Below, in pieces: positions 22,785 to 32,644 of a stretch of 64,000 nt of DNA. The position numbers and the translations under genes were made by a program. The notes beneath the pieces were generated by a model that saw only the letters and a program-made list of their open reading frames with translations, made no database searches and was not told the DNA's origin. Origin of the DNA: Epiperipatus broadwayi (taxonomy: Eukaryota > Onychophora > Udeonychophora > Euonychophora > Peripatidae); assembly GCA_028023455.1 (NCBI GenBank), contig JAQFVV010000020.1, forward strand, positions 10,633,385 through 10,697,384, read 5' to 3'. Position 1 is the first letter of the stretch. Every line of letters begins with the position of its first letter.

Positions 22785-24935
22785 CTGCACAACAACAGAA
22801 GAATGACCAGTAAATCTCACCTCTGGGTTATCAGCAAACAACTGAATTAAATACATTAAGAAAAAGAACAAAAAATCAAGCAGGTTATCAAGCGGAAGCA
22901 AGTTGTGATTTGCTTAGGATTAATATGAAAGCTTAATGGATTAAGGATAATCTTGCCAATTTATAACAAATAAATAAGTAGAGTATTTCAATTTGAGTGT
23001 GTGTGTAAAAGAAAAAGACAACCCATTAAGCTACGACTGCACTCTTATGTTAAATATTAGTGCAAAAGAAATTTCAAATATATTTCTAATATTAGATTAT
23101 TTATATTTCAAGGCAATTATTTATTTTTATCAGTTAATTATTTCAGTAAGATACAACTAAAAAATTTCTTATTTTATTTTTCAAATAAGGCACAATACAA
23201 TACACACACACGAGATTTTCAGATGCAAAAGAATTAGTAAAGTAAAAAAAAACAAAACAACAAAACTAAATAAATGGCAAACAAAAAAAATACATATTAG
23301 TTGAGATTTAAACAGATTTCGATCAATAAAAGCTAAATTCTCAGTAATATTTTTAATTCAGCAGCAAATAATTAAAAAAATAAGCAGATTTAAAAAAAAA
23401 AAAAAAGAGAGAGAGAGAAAGATGAAAACAAAAAATATTACGACGAACTTCCAAAAACCTAAAGTTGCAAAATATATAAATAATAAAAAAAAATAAGGTG
23501 GATTATAATTTATTTTAATATATATGTTTTAAAATAAAAATATAAATACGACTAATGCTTTAAGTACAAACTAAATTTCTTAATCACTAAACTCTTTCCA
23601 AAGGATAGCTTACCATACATACTACAAAGAAAATATTTATATAAAAAATATGAATCTAATGATTAAACTATAGTTAAATTATCTACAAGTTAATAATAAA
23701 AATACAATAATAACAGCAAATCTATAAAATAGGATTGTGACATAATAAACTATAACTTTTTAAAATAAATAAAAACAAAAAAAAAATAAACATGTGCCAA
23801 ACTATAACATAATTATTCGTAATAAATATTATTAAAGTCGGTATCATTAAATTAAAAGAATTTAAAAATAAAAACATATAAACCAAAATCATACAGTTAG
23901 TAGCTTGAGGATCATATAATGTTCACGTATCAAAGTTACAATGCTGGGTAAAACAAGTACTCCGAATCGACCAAATTGAGTTTTTTTTAAAAATTAGCAA
24001 TCAGTCTAGAAATATTTAGCTTTTAATAGAAAGTCTTACATTTAAACTGCCTAGGGATAATTAAAAATCGCAAACGTCTTAGGTTGTTAAATAAAATAAT
24101 TTTATTAAAAGAAACAAGTGTTCATGAAAAAATACTACGCTGAAATATCTCATTACCAAATATGTTGCCAATAAGATACACTATCACACACAGAAATAAA
24201 ACACCTTATATATTGTCCATTGCAAGGCAGCAACAGACACATCTTATAAAAAATAGTGAAGGAGAAACCATTATTCATCAGATTCGACATCTTTAGATAT
24301 TGGGGAGTTTAGATTTTCTATTTTTGTTTTACCTTCTAGTAACAATAACTAAATATTCATTTACTAACAAATTGGATGACAGATCAGATAACTGGTAAAA
24401 AAAAATCACAAGCTATTTAGAATCCCCCCAAAATCCAAGTTTACAAAGTCTGGATTCAAACTTAACCTCATGGGTTTGGCAGGTAGATGTTTTAATACAT
24501 AAGTAGATTCAAAAAGTGAACTAAGTAAATAATAACTGATAGATGTTGTAAATATTAATTCTTATTAAGTGCATTTAAATAAGGCAATAAGCTTAGTCCA
24601 TGTGCCTTGAGTGCTTAATTTATTATGAGAAAAGATAACATTAAATACTTGGAAAGAGACAGATAAATGATATTGGTTAATAACCTTTTAGAATTGTGAT
24701 TCAGATTAGTTCTAATTATTTCTGTTGTCAATCTAAAATCTTAAATTTATAATTAATTCTTGAAATAATGGACTAATGAGAGCATTTCTATGAATGAAAA
24801 TATCCATCCATCCATCCATCTATTATAACAAAGAAATAAAACTAGTGAATATGACATACTTATTCTAATAAATCTAATGGAATATGCCATAGAAGCTATT
24901 ATCCACTGATGCCAAAAAATTAGAAGTATTTGAGA
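22785..24935 (-). other. Presumed Musashi intron, left part
   Basis: AT-rich with long A-runs and a short GA repeat near 23405-23418. No second Musashi exon found. The only frame worth noting is a 25-codon minus-strand stretch at 24271-24348 after a weak TTTAG acceptor. Confidence 0.45.
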
Positions 24936-24939
24936 TGTG

Positions 24940-25160
24940 AGGCTGAAAAAGAATGAAAGCAATTAGTAGAATGGAAAGAAAGTTGAATGCTAAGATCTCA
25001 AAGAATCTGGAAGAGTCACGATCACTTCATATAGGACAAAAAAAAACAAACTATATTGGTAGAGACATGCTAGAAAAGAATGGCTAAATATCATTCACAC
25101 AGAGTCTTCATATCAAAAGACTGAACTAGTCTTAGGAATGATTGTTTGCATAGTATCAAT
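24940..25160 (+). pseudogene. LINE C-terminal fragment, heavily decayed
   Basis: Frames contain a pattern typical of LINE C-termini after the reverse transcriptase: ESRSL, then KKTNYIGRD-MLEKNG-LNIIHTE-like residues, with stops and frameshifts. Base-level decay is too great to assign it to one of the other LINE families here with confidence. Confidence 0.35.
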
Positions 25161-25374
25161 TAAATCATTAATTATAAAATATAATTATATATATATTGAA
25201 ACAATATAATGCTAGTAAAAAAATAGATAGGAAATAGTATCATCTTCATCTAGTTCAACAGTAAATCTACATATATATATATATAATTTTTCACTAAATG
25301 TAGGGAGAGGGGATAAAATGAAAAAAAAAAGTTGTATGAATGCTACATAGTGGTTCTTAAAAATATAAACCCTT

Positions 25375-25450
25375 GTCAAGCGTTGGTGGCTTAGCGGTTA
25401 GGGCCTGGGTTCGCTTCCCGGTCAACACCTTTGACATATGGAAAAAAAAA
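25375..25450 (+). mobile_element. Compact SINE, copy 2 (internally deleted) with target duplication
   Basis: Has GTCAAGCGTTGGTGG at the start, CTTAGCGGTTAGGGC, GGGTTCGCTTCCCGG and TTTGACATATG before a poly-A tail. The middle stem found in sister copies (CTGCCTTGCAAGCAG) is missing. The flanking sequence AAAAATATAAACCCTT (25359-25374) is repeated after the tail (ATATAAACCCTT, 25451-25462), so this is a retroposition event. Confidence 0.8.
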
Positions 25451-25703
25451 ATATAAACCCTTAAGTAATCTTATTTTTTTTTACTTTATCATTTTTGTAC
25501 TAAAAGTTTAAAAGTATCAAATAGTGTTTTCTAATAGACCCCTATATATCCAAAAACAGAGAAAGTATAGAAAAAAAGTGCTTTGCCAAATGAATTAATT
25601 ATTCATGGAATATGTATATAATTTTCTCTATGAAAGAAATAAAAAATACTAAAGAAATAAAGAATGCTAAAGATAAAAGAGTTCATCATAAAAGTTCATA
25701 CAT

Positions 25704-25795
25704 GTCAAGCATTGTTAGCCGAGAGGTCAGTGCAGCCGCCTTGCAAGCAGTTGGTTGTTGCGGGATCGCCTCCCGGCCGATGCTATGACATATGA
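25704..25795 (+). mobile_element. Compact SINE, copy 3
   Basis: GTCAAGCATTGTTAGCCGAGAG, CCGCCTTGCAAGCAGTTGG, GGGATCGCCTCCCGGCCGATGC and TATGACATATG are in family order. There is no A-tail, and no clear target duplication was found. Confidence 0.75.
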
Positions 25796-26059
25796 GTTGT
25801 AGAGATAATTCTGTACTGAAAGAAAGAATAATTAAAACTTATACTTGTTTTTTATTGTGAATATTTCTGAATGGAGACACTTCTTTATTTGCTGTCGATA
25901 GCATATTGTTATCATTATTTTTATTTGATTAAAACAAAAGTATTTAAACTTGAAATTATATGTGTCAAAAAAGAATATAATATACTGAAGAAAAATAACT
26001 ACATTAGCATCATCTTAGCTTAATTCAATATTAATTATTATTACCATATATTTGTGTAA

Positions 26060-26165
26060 TTAATACAGTGATAGAGAGCCGGTCCTAGAACTAAAGGTTT
26101 TTGGAATGAAACTTGAACATCACATGACCTCATAAGTTACTAACAATTCAATTATTATTTAATAT
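26060..26165 (+). repeat. SINE family B candidate, copy 2
   Basis: AGTGATAGAGAGCCGG-CTAGAACTAAAGG, then GAACATCACATGACCTCA and AACAATTCAATTATTATTTAATATT match the order of blocks at 46870-46995 and 48055-48210. Boundaries are approximate. Confidence 0.4.
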
Positions 26166-26394
26166 TAACAATCATCATTATTATACTGACATTATTAATA
26201 ATATTATATCTAATTAGCATACAATGTTGAGAGCTAAAAATTATTATTCTAATTCCAAAATACCAAATCCTATTACGAAATTCCAATGATAAAGTCACCT
26301 CAATATTATGTGTTCATTTTTACATTTTGATTATTTTCTTAATAAACATTTGAAATTAAGTTTTAAATCTAATCCTTCATTAATTTTCAAAATC

Positions 26395-26460
26395 ACTTAA
26401 CATAACATGATCACTATTTCTTATGCTTGCTCATAATAGAGCTTTGCCTGTTTTAAAATC
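26395..26460. repeat. Foldback-F fragment
   Basis: CATAACATGATCACTATTTCTTATGCTTGCTCATAATAGAGCTTTGCC matches the outer end of family F as seen at 41215-41285. Confidence 0.45.
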
Positions 26461-26689
26461 ACTTAAATTGGATTATCTCATTAAATAGAAATAAGCTTTT
26501 GTGATTCTGGAAATAACACCATATGAAAATAACATTATTTTGTTTTGAACTCACTGTTTGTTAAAATGTAGTTTTATCATATCAATTGTCGATAAATTTT
26601 CCCACAAGAATAGGATGACGTCCAATATTCATAGCTTTATACCCTTTGCTCTAATACTGGTTTTCCAACATGTTATTATTATTGATTAA

Positions 26690-29190
26690 AAGAAAACATG
26701 ATATTTTCTGCTTAACAGAATAACAAATTAAATATGGAACTTAATAGTAAAGACTTAAAAGCAGAAATTCAATGAAATGATTAAAAATGATTGGTTGATT
26801 AAAACCTAGATACAGACATTTACTGATTGTGGTCACTTTAGATCTTTTTTGATGCATTAACCCAACATATGGACTTAAAACAGAACACTAATTTTTAAAT
26901 TCAGCAATGGCATTCTCTTACAGAATAGTGATATTTCAAACAGATTGAAGAAGTTTTCTAATCATTTATTTTTTGAATAGTGAAATAACAATGGAACAAC
27001 TTTTAATGATATATTCATTTATCTATTCACCTGATTTGGACAAAAATACATACCTTAAGTGAAACTACAAAAACTCTTTGCAATCATAAAAATGGAAATC
27101 ATGATGTGATACCTGCAAAAGTTTAAAAATCTGGTAAAAAATGTTAGCTTCAAAAATATTCATTTGTTTTAAGGAATATATGGATTCATCATGTTTTGTG
27201 CTGCCTGATCTAAAGAATACTTCTATTGGTCCAATTTTTAAAAGAAACGGAAATACGGTTGAAATAATTATTGTTAAATAAGTTACTTCTTATCATAGAT
27301 TAATGGCTATTAGAAACTCAATGTGAATTTAGAAAATGAAAAAACACAGTGGTGTCAGGAATGGACAACAAATTTACATATTACTTTTATTAATGGGATC
27401 AAGACATTTGACTTAATCAAATAGATCTATAGTATGGCTTAAGATTAGTTGGTTCTCCATCAAAGTATGTGTATTAGACAGTTTTTACATGAAGAAATGA
27501 GAGGAAGTGGTATTACTACAAGTGGGAAATTTGAGACTGAAATGAAAATGTCAAATAAGGATGCGTACTTGTTCAAACATTGTTCTTCATTTTTATGACT
27601 GTGAATACTAAAGTTAAATAAATCAGGGATCAAAATGCAATACAAATCTGAAGGTAAAACTTTCTGTATGCAGTGATTAAAAGCAAAAACAATACTGCTG
27701 GATTCTTGATTTATAGTATGTTGTTATTTTTGTCTGAACTAAAAATAATTTACAGAATGCATTTAATATTTTAAATGCAACATACAAAGACTTTGATTTG
27801 ATAATTAATGTTCAATAAACTCATCTTTTTATTATTATTAAGAAAATATAATACATGTACAATTACAATATAAACCTTGTTGGTGCACATTTGTTTGGAT
27901 TTGTTATGACAATCATTAATAAACAATTTTCCAAATTAGAAAATATACCCATTTGATTGATACATTAGTTATTATTGTGACAAATTAATTTCATGATCAG
28001 AGCAAGAAGCTCATCGTTCAAACTTAGTCTATAATTATTGTGTACTAGTTTTATATCAGAACAATTGGCTTCATTTAGTGACTTAGCCAGTGATCACTGT
28101 GCAGTCCATATTTTGATTGGCAGTAATCCTTTGTCATTCTCCATCCAAGTGAACCATTTTTTAATCTTGAATTAATTTTTAATTAGCATGCCTGAGGATA
28201 GGCTCTTCATCCAGTGGCCTAAATTGCCCCCAAGTGTCCTCGAAGATCTTTTCCAGTGTTAATAAGCGATCCCTAAACATAGTCCTTCGAATAAATTTTT
28301 TTACACACCTCCCATGGTTCTTTATTTCTTTGTTTAAAAACAAAATAATTCCTCGTTAACCACACGGCATAAAGCAGGAACATTCCCATTCTAATTGCAG
28401 CAAAGACATCACTCTTTATAAACTCATCTTTATCAACCAGTAATGAAAAAAAATCTTTAGCAGTTTTTAACTTGTATAGTTATCATCTGAGAATATAAAT
28501 TAATTTAAATATCTTGATAGTTTTATAGCAGAAAAGTAAACTTCGTTGCACAAATCCAACATACACTTCAATGTCTTGCTATTGCTTTTAATAAGTTCGA
28601 ACACAAGGTATTTCATCACCATGAAATGAGTACTACATATAAATTAGTCATATACAGAGCTGATATTTTACATAATTTGTTATATCTAAGTAATATTTGG
28701 ATATCCTAGTAATTTAACATAGAGATATTAGAAAAATATCATAAGGATAATCATAAATTTTTAAAAATATAAATGAACAAACAATATTTATGATAGTTAG
28801 AAGGTTGTGATATTATAGAGTCTCTTATTGTAAAATCATATCTTTATCAGTGAAGAAAATGAAAAATACAGAATTCCTAAAAGGTTGTTTTATGGTGAAC
28901 CTAAGCATGTTTTCGTGAAAGGTGGATAGCATTTATGTTAGAAAGATTATTTCAAAGATATTCAAAAAATGAACAATGTTCAATTGTATTCATTTGAAAG
29001 ATGTAGCAGAAAATAAAATATATTAAAGAGGTATGATTGTAAGACATTTCAGAAAGAGAAGTTTTCTACAGAAAAATTTAAAAGACAGTTTCGCAAAAAC
29101 ATCAAATAAACAGAAAAATGGACCCGTGCATTCTACCCATGGACATAAGTGTGGTTCACAGATTGATTTGTATAATCATTGCTTAATCGT
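26690..29190 (+). mobile_element. Old LINE (family 2, copy 2), interrupted at 27829-28417
   Basis: Aligns in order with 4795-7390: GACATTTACTGATTGTGGTCAC, then FINGIKTFDLI near 27390-27418 (the RT motif-A region), a KNGVKQGCVLAP relic near 27550-27580, and the ADDC box degraded near 27720-27740. After the interruption the frame resumes with a QPVMKK-like stretch (about 28436) and the C-terminal block RIPKRLFYGEPKH-like at about 28868-28910. A GHKCGSQIDLYNHC remnant near 29142-29183 may be a C-terminal zinc-finger relic. Many stops; not functional. It lies on the plus strand, opposite to Musashi. Confidence 0.6.
27829..28417 (-). mobile_element. LINE family Z 3' fragment with target duplication
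   Basis: Matches 45005-45500 on the same strand. At the 5' end the minus strand keeps LINE-C-terminal-like residues (an arrangement like RMGMFLLYAVWL and ELFCFKQRN), then about 400 bases of 3' untranslated sequence ending in an AATAATAAT tail. The bounding sequence ATAAACTCATCTTT occurs at 27815-27828 and 28418-28431, a 14-bp target duplication. The insertion falls inside the family-2 LINE and splits it cleanly. Confidence 0.8.
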
Positions 29191-29334
29191 TGTTGATGAG
29201 TTATAAATTATCATCCTCATTATAAACTTTTCTGTGCATAATTGTCTCCATCAGTTTCATCTAATAATCTGTTTTATTCTTGCTAAAATACAGTATTTAT
29301 TATAATACATTGTACAAGCTTAAACCTGCATTTA

Positions 29335-29395
29335 TATATGTAATATATGCAGGATTCGAACTCAGACTTTCACACGACCCACTACTCTCACTAAA
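29335..29395 (+). repeat. Dispersed repeat A, short terminal fragment
   Basis: GGATTCGAACTCAGACTTTCACACGACCCACTACTCTCACT is the outer end of repeat A only; the rest is absent. Confidence 0.5.
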
Positions 29396-29590
29396 TAAAT
29401 TAAAATGAAGATGAAATTGCACTTAACTTTCCCTTGACTCATGAAATCTTAAAGAAAGTAAATATATTTAAAGAATAGCTATATTTTTTTCAGTATGTAA
29501 TATTTTAAAATTTGATACATAAATCACAAACCAGAATCTTAGTAAAGTTCTTTTCACTTATATTTTATTTGCAAATTTAAAATCAAAATT
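29396..29590. other. AT-rich spacer, nothing recognised
   Basis: No coding or repeat signal seen. Confidence 0.4.
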
Positions 29591-29593
29591 GTT

Positions 29594-29654
29594 TTTTTTT
29601 TCATATGTCAAATGCGATGACCGGGACGTGAACTACTAGGCCACCAACGCTTGA
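29594..29654 (-). mobile_element. Compact SINE, copy 4, with target duplication
   Basis: The minus strand reads GTCAAGCGTTGGTGGCCTAG, GTTCACGTCCCGGTCATCGC, TTTGACATATG and poly-A. The middle stem is missing, as in the copy at 25375-25450. CAAAATTGTT flanks it at 29584-29593 and 29655-29664. Confidence 0.8.
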
Positions 29655-30124
29655 CAAAATTGTTACGAATGAAAAAAAAAAAAATGCGAATATCTATCTA
29701 TACATTATATTTTATATTAACACCATTTTTTTTAAGTATTATATATAACTATCATGATTTTAAAACTACATAAAAATATACACACACATTTTGCAAATAC
29801 TAAATATAGAATGTTTTAAATTATAACATTTGAAATGTATTTAAAGATAACAGTTAGGTCACACCTTTATGTACACCGTATTTCTGAGAATAAGGCATTA
29901 AACTGTTCCTCTTATCTACAATTTTGATTCTAGATATTATAACATTTCTATCTCTATTATTTATTATCTCAATGCCTCTAAAACATAGGCTGAGATTACA
30001 CTATATTCCATTATAGTAAATTTGTTCATAAGCATAAATAAAATAGTTCTCTAACTCTTTATGTTGCCCTTCTTTTCTAACAGTGAAAAAAATATTCTAT
30101 GTATATAATCTTACACACACATAT

Positions 30125-30505
30125 ATATATAGGGGATCTGAACACAGATTTTCAAGCACCCTTCAACTATCCACACTATCTCATACCACTGATACACATG
30201 ACCACACATATATAGAAAAGATAAATAATCACTAATATATATATATTTCGTGCTGAACTAGTACTCATCAGGCTGTCCATAAAAGTATGAGGATTTGCTA
30301 TCTTAATATAAACTGAGCACTGATTATATATATGTGTGGAAGATGATAATCTGGAACAACTGATGAATGCTGGCTCAGCATGAAATATGTATATTGGTGA
30401 TTATTTATCTTTTCTACATGTGTTATCATGTGTCTTGGTGGTATGAGATAGTGTGGATAGTTGAAGGAAGCTTGAAAGTCTGTGCTCAAATCCCCTATAT
30501 TTACA
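30125..30505. repeat. Dispersed repeat A, palindromic version 2
   Basis: The left terminus AGGGGATCTGAACACAGATTTTCAAG and the right terminus CTTGAAAGTCTGTGCTCAAATCCCC are inverted. Each arm holds the CTATCCACACTATCTCATACCA block. The right arm is longer, with the extra GAGCACTGATTATATATATG segment. The frame at 30298-30543 is repeat sequence. Confidence 0.7.
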
Positions 30506-31195
30506 ATGAAGCTCCAGGTATATGAAGAATGCTTGTATTTCAAATCACATATAAAGTGGAAAAGCTTTAAATATATGAAATATAAAATAGGTTTCTAAAA
30601 CATTATATGTATAAAAGTATTTATGATAAAATATCAAAAGCCTATGTGAAATATATATAGTAAAACCGAAAGCCTAATTTCTTGAAATTTTTCAATATAA
30701 AAAGATAAAATATTCAACATACAAAATAAACGATGTGTATTTGAAAACAAATATTTAAACTAGAAAATATACATATAAATTATATATTACAAACCCCAAA
30801 GCATAAAATATAATTGTAAATGTTAACATCAAAAGCCAATTTTTTTTACTTTTTTCAATACAAGAATGACAAAATTTATATTATAAAACCTGTTATATTG
30901 AGTTTGAACCCCGCATACATTATATATATATTTATATATATGCAGGTTTAAGCCTGTATAGTGTATTAATTCAATATAAAAAGTAGGTTATGGAACCCCC
31001 CCCCCCCCATTTATCTTTATAGTTTTATTGCTTAATAAAAAAAATAATTTTTAAACCTATTGAAGAACATAGTTGAACCCACTCTCCCATAATAAAAATG
31101 TATTTTCTTCATAAAAATTCAGTACAAAAGAGAACAAAGCCGAATGCAAGTTTATTCTAGAAATGGAAAAGTTTAAATTCCACATTTTGTTGTGC
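30506..31195. other. AT-rich DNA with a C13 run
   Basis: No gene. A run of 13 C occupies 30996-31008. Confidence 0.4.
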
Positions 31196-31209
31196 AAACT
31201 AGAAATGGA

Positions 31210-31312
31210 GGCAAGCGTTGGTGGTTGAGAGGTCCACCAGCCTTATAAAGCAGTTGACCCGGGTTAGCGAGTTCACTTTCCGGCCGATGCTATGACACAT
31301 GAAAAAAAAAAA
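31210..31312 (+). mobile_element. Compact SINE, copy 5, with target duplication
   Basis: GCAAGCGTTGGTGGTTGAGAGG, GCCTTATAAAGCAGTTGACCC, GAGTTCACTTTCCGGCCGATGC, TATGACACATG and A-tail. AAACTAGAAATGGA flanks it at 31196-31209 and 31313-31326, a perfect 14-bp target duplication. Confidence 0.85.
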
Positions 31313-31326
31313 AAACTAGAAATGGA

Positions 31327-32285
31327 ATTAAGCATTAAATAATAAAAAACACTACACAATTCAGCAGACACTATTAAAAATCATTTTTTGTTCTACTAGC
31401 AGAATATGGTCATATGAACTGGACATTATTATCAAGCTAAAAAAAATGAGAATGTATAGGGATAATGATTTAAAAAACTACTCATTTATTGCTACATACA
31501 TTACTAATTTTTGTTTAACTTTATAAAAACTTTCTATCTGCTACTTATTTTAATAATAATAATAAAACGATTAAAAACTGGAACATATTTTCTTAGATTT
31601 TTTCTCTTCTAAAATGGAGTAATGCTTCTTGCAAGTAAAAAATAATTTTAATAGAAAATCTTTTTAATTTTTCTAATGTCAACAAGTATTTATTATAGTT
31701 TAATATTTATAAACTTGTTATAAATGATTGTTAAGAAAAGGTAAAATAATTGAAGTTTAAAATTTATATTGCGCTAAGTATGCTTTCGGCAGAACATTGC
31801 CAGAATCGTAGTGCCTTTCATAGTTAAAAAATTGCATTCTTAAATATTCCACTTTTTTGACAATGGAATACATGACTCTTTTTTATTAATCGCTTATGGA
31901 TCTTTTGTAATTGTCTATGCTTCCTTGTATTTTTTTTTATCATCTCTTTTAGCACAAACAGTCTTCACTTTAGTTGGATTAAAAGCATGACCCATTAAGC
32001 ACTCATGTTCAAGGAATATTGAGTTACATTCATTATTTTGTTTTGCCCTGTTGTGTAAATACATGTGCCGGGCAATCCTTGTTGATTATTAACCTGAAAT
32101 TCACCATAATGGACAGCTTTGCATGAGGGGGAAATCCATATAATTTTATAAACTACTTAGTGGCATGGTATCTTTTGCATTATTTAACAATTTATTTAAT
32201 GATGAAGGGGTTCTAAAGCTAACATTATATGTGTTAGCACATATGATTCATTTTGTGGATCATTGGATTTGTTTATGTTATTGCA
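31327..32285. other. AT-rich DNA, no gene recognised
   Basis: Composition becomes more balanced after about 31780, but no family or splice-bounded exon was recognised. Confidence 0.4.
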
Positions 32286-32289
32286 TACT

Positions 32290-32640
32290 TCATACTGGCT
32301 GCAGAAAAGAGTTTGCTATTAACTGAGAGTCTTTGATTCCTCTTGGAGGCCTTAAAGGAATCAAGCAGGGCAAAGTCCTAATGTCCACTCCATAGCTTCT
32401 TGTCATTGCAGCTGTTATTACTATATGATTATTCATATAGTATATGAACAAGGATGGGCTGTTCACCAACATGCATTAGCCAGCACAGTGAGTTTATTGG
32501 CTTTTTACCTCTGAGTTTAAGATCAAGAAACACCATGGTCTTTTTTCTCAGTTGCTTGATAAGATCAGAATGAATGTTTGTGTAAATGATATTTTTCCAA
32601 TAAATATATACAATTATGATAGACAAAAATAAATCATGGC
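32290..32640 (-). pseudogene. Unrecognised broken coding region beside the RTE element
   Basis: Two overlapping minus-strand frames give protein-like text. One runs to about 32429 and includes SDLIKQLRKKTMVFLDLKLR and NSLCWLMHVGEQPILVHILY. The other covers about 32290-32410 and includes RSYGVDIRTLPCLIPL and RGIKDSQLIANSFLQPV. They look like one frame broken by a frameshift near 32420. I do not recognise the family; a decayed element protein is more likely than a host exon. Confidence 0.35.
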
Positions 32641-32644
32641 CCTT

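Noticed and set aside
22743-22841. Longer Musashi-exon reading beginning LFADNPEVRF after a TTCAG acceptor
   Set aside because: The frame is open, but the stronger acceptor at 785 and the known Musashi C-terminus both start at Gly-Pro-Leu-Ile; the upstream part is likely intron.
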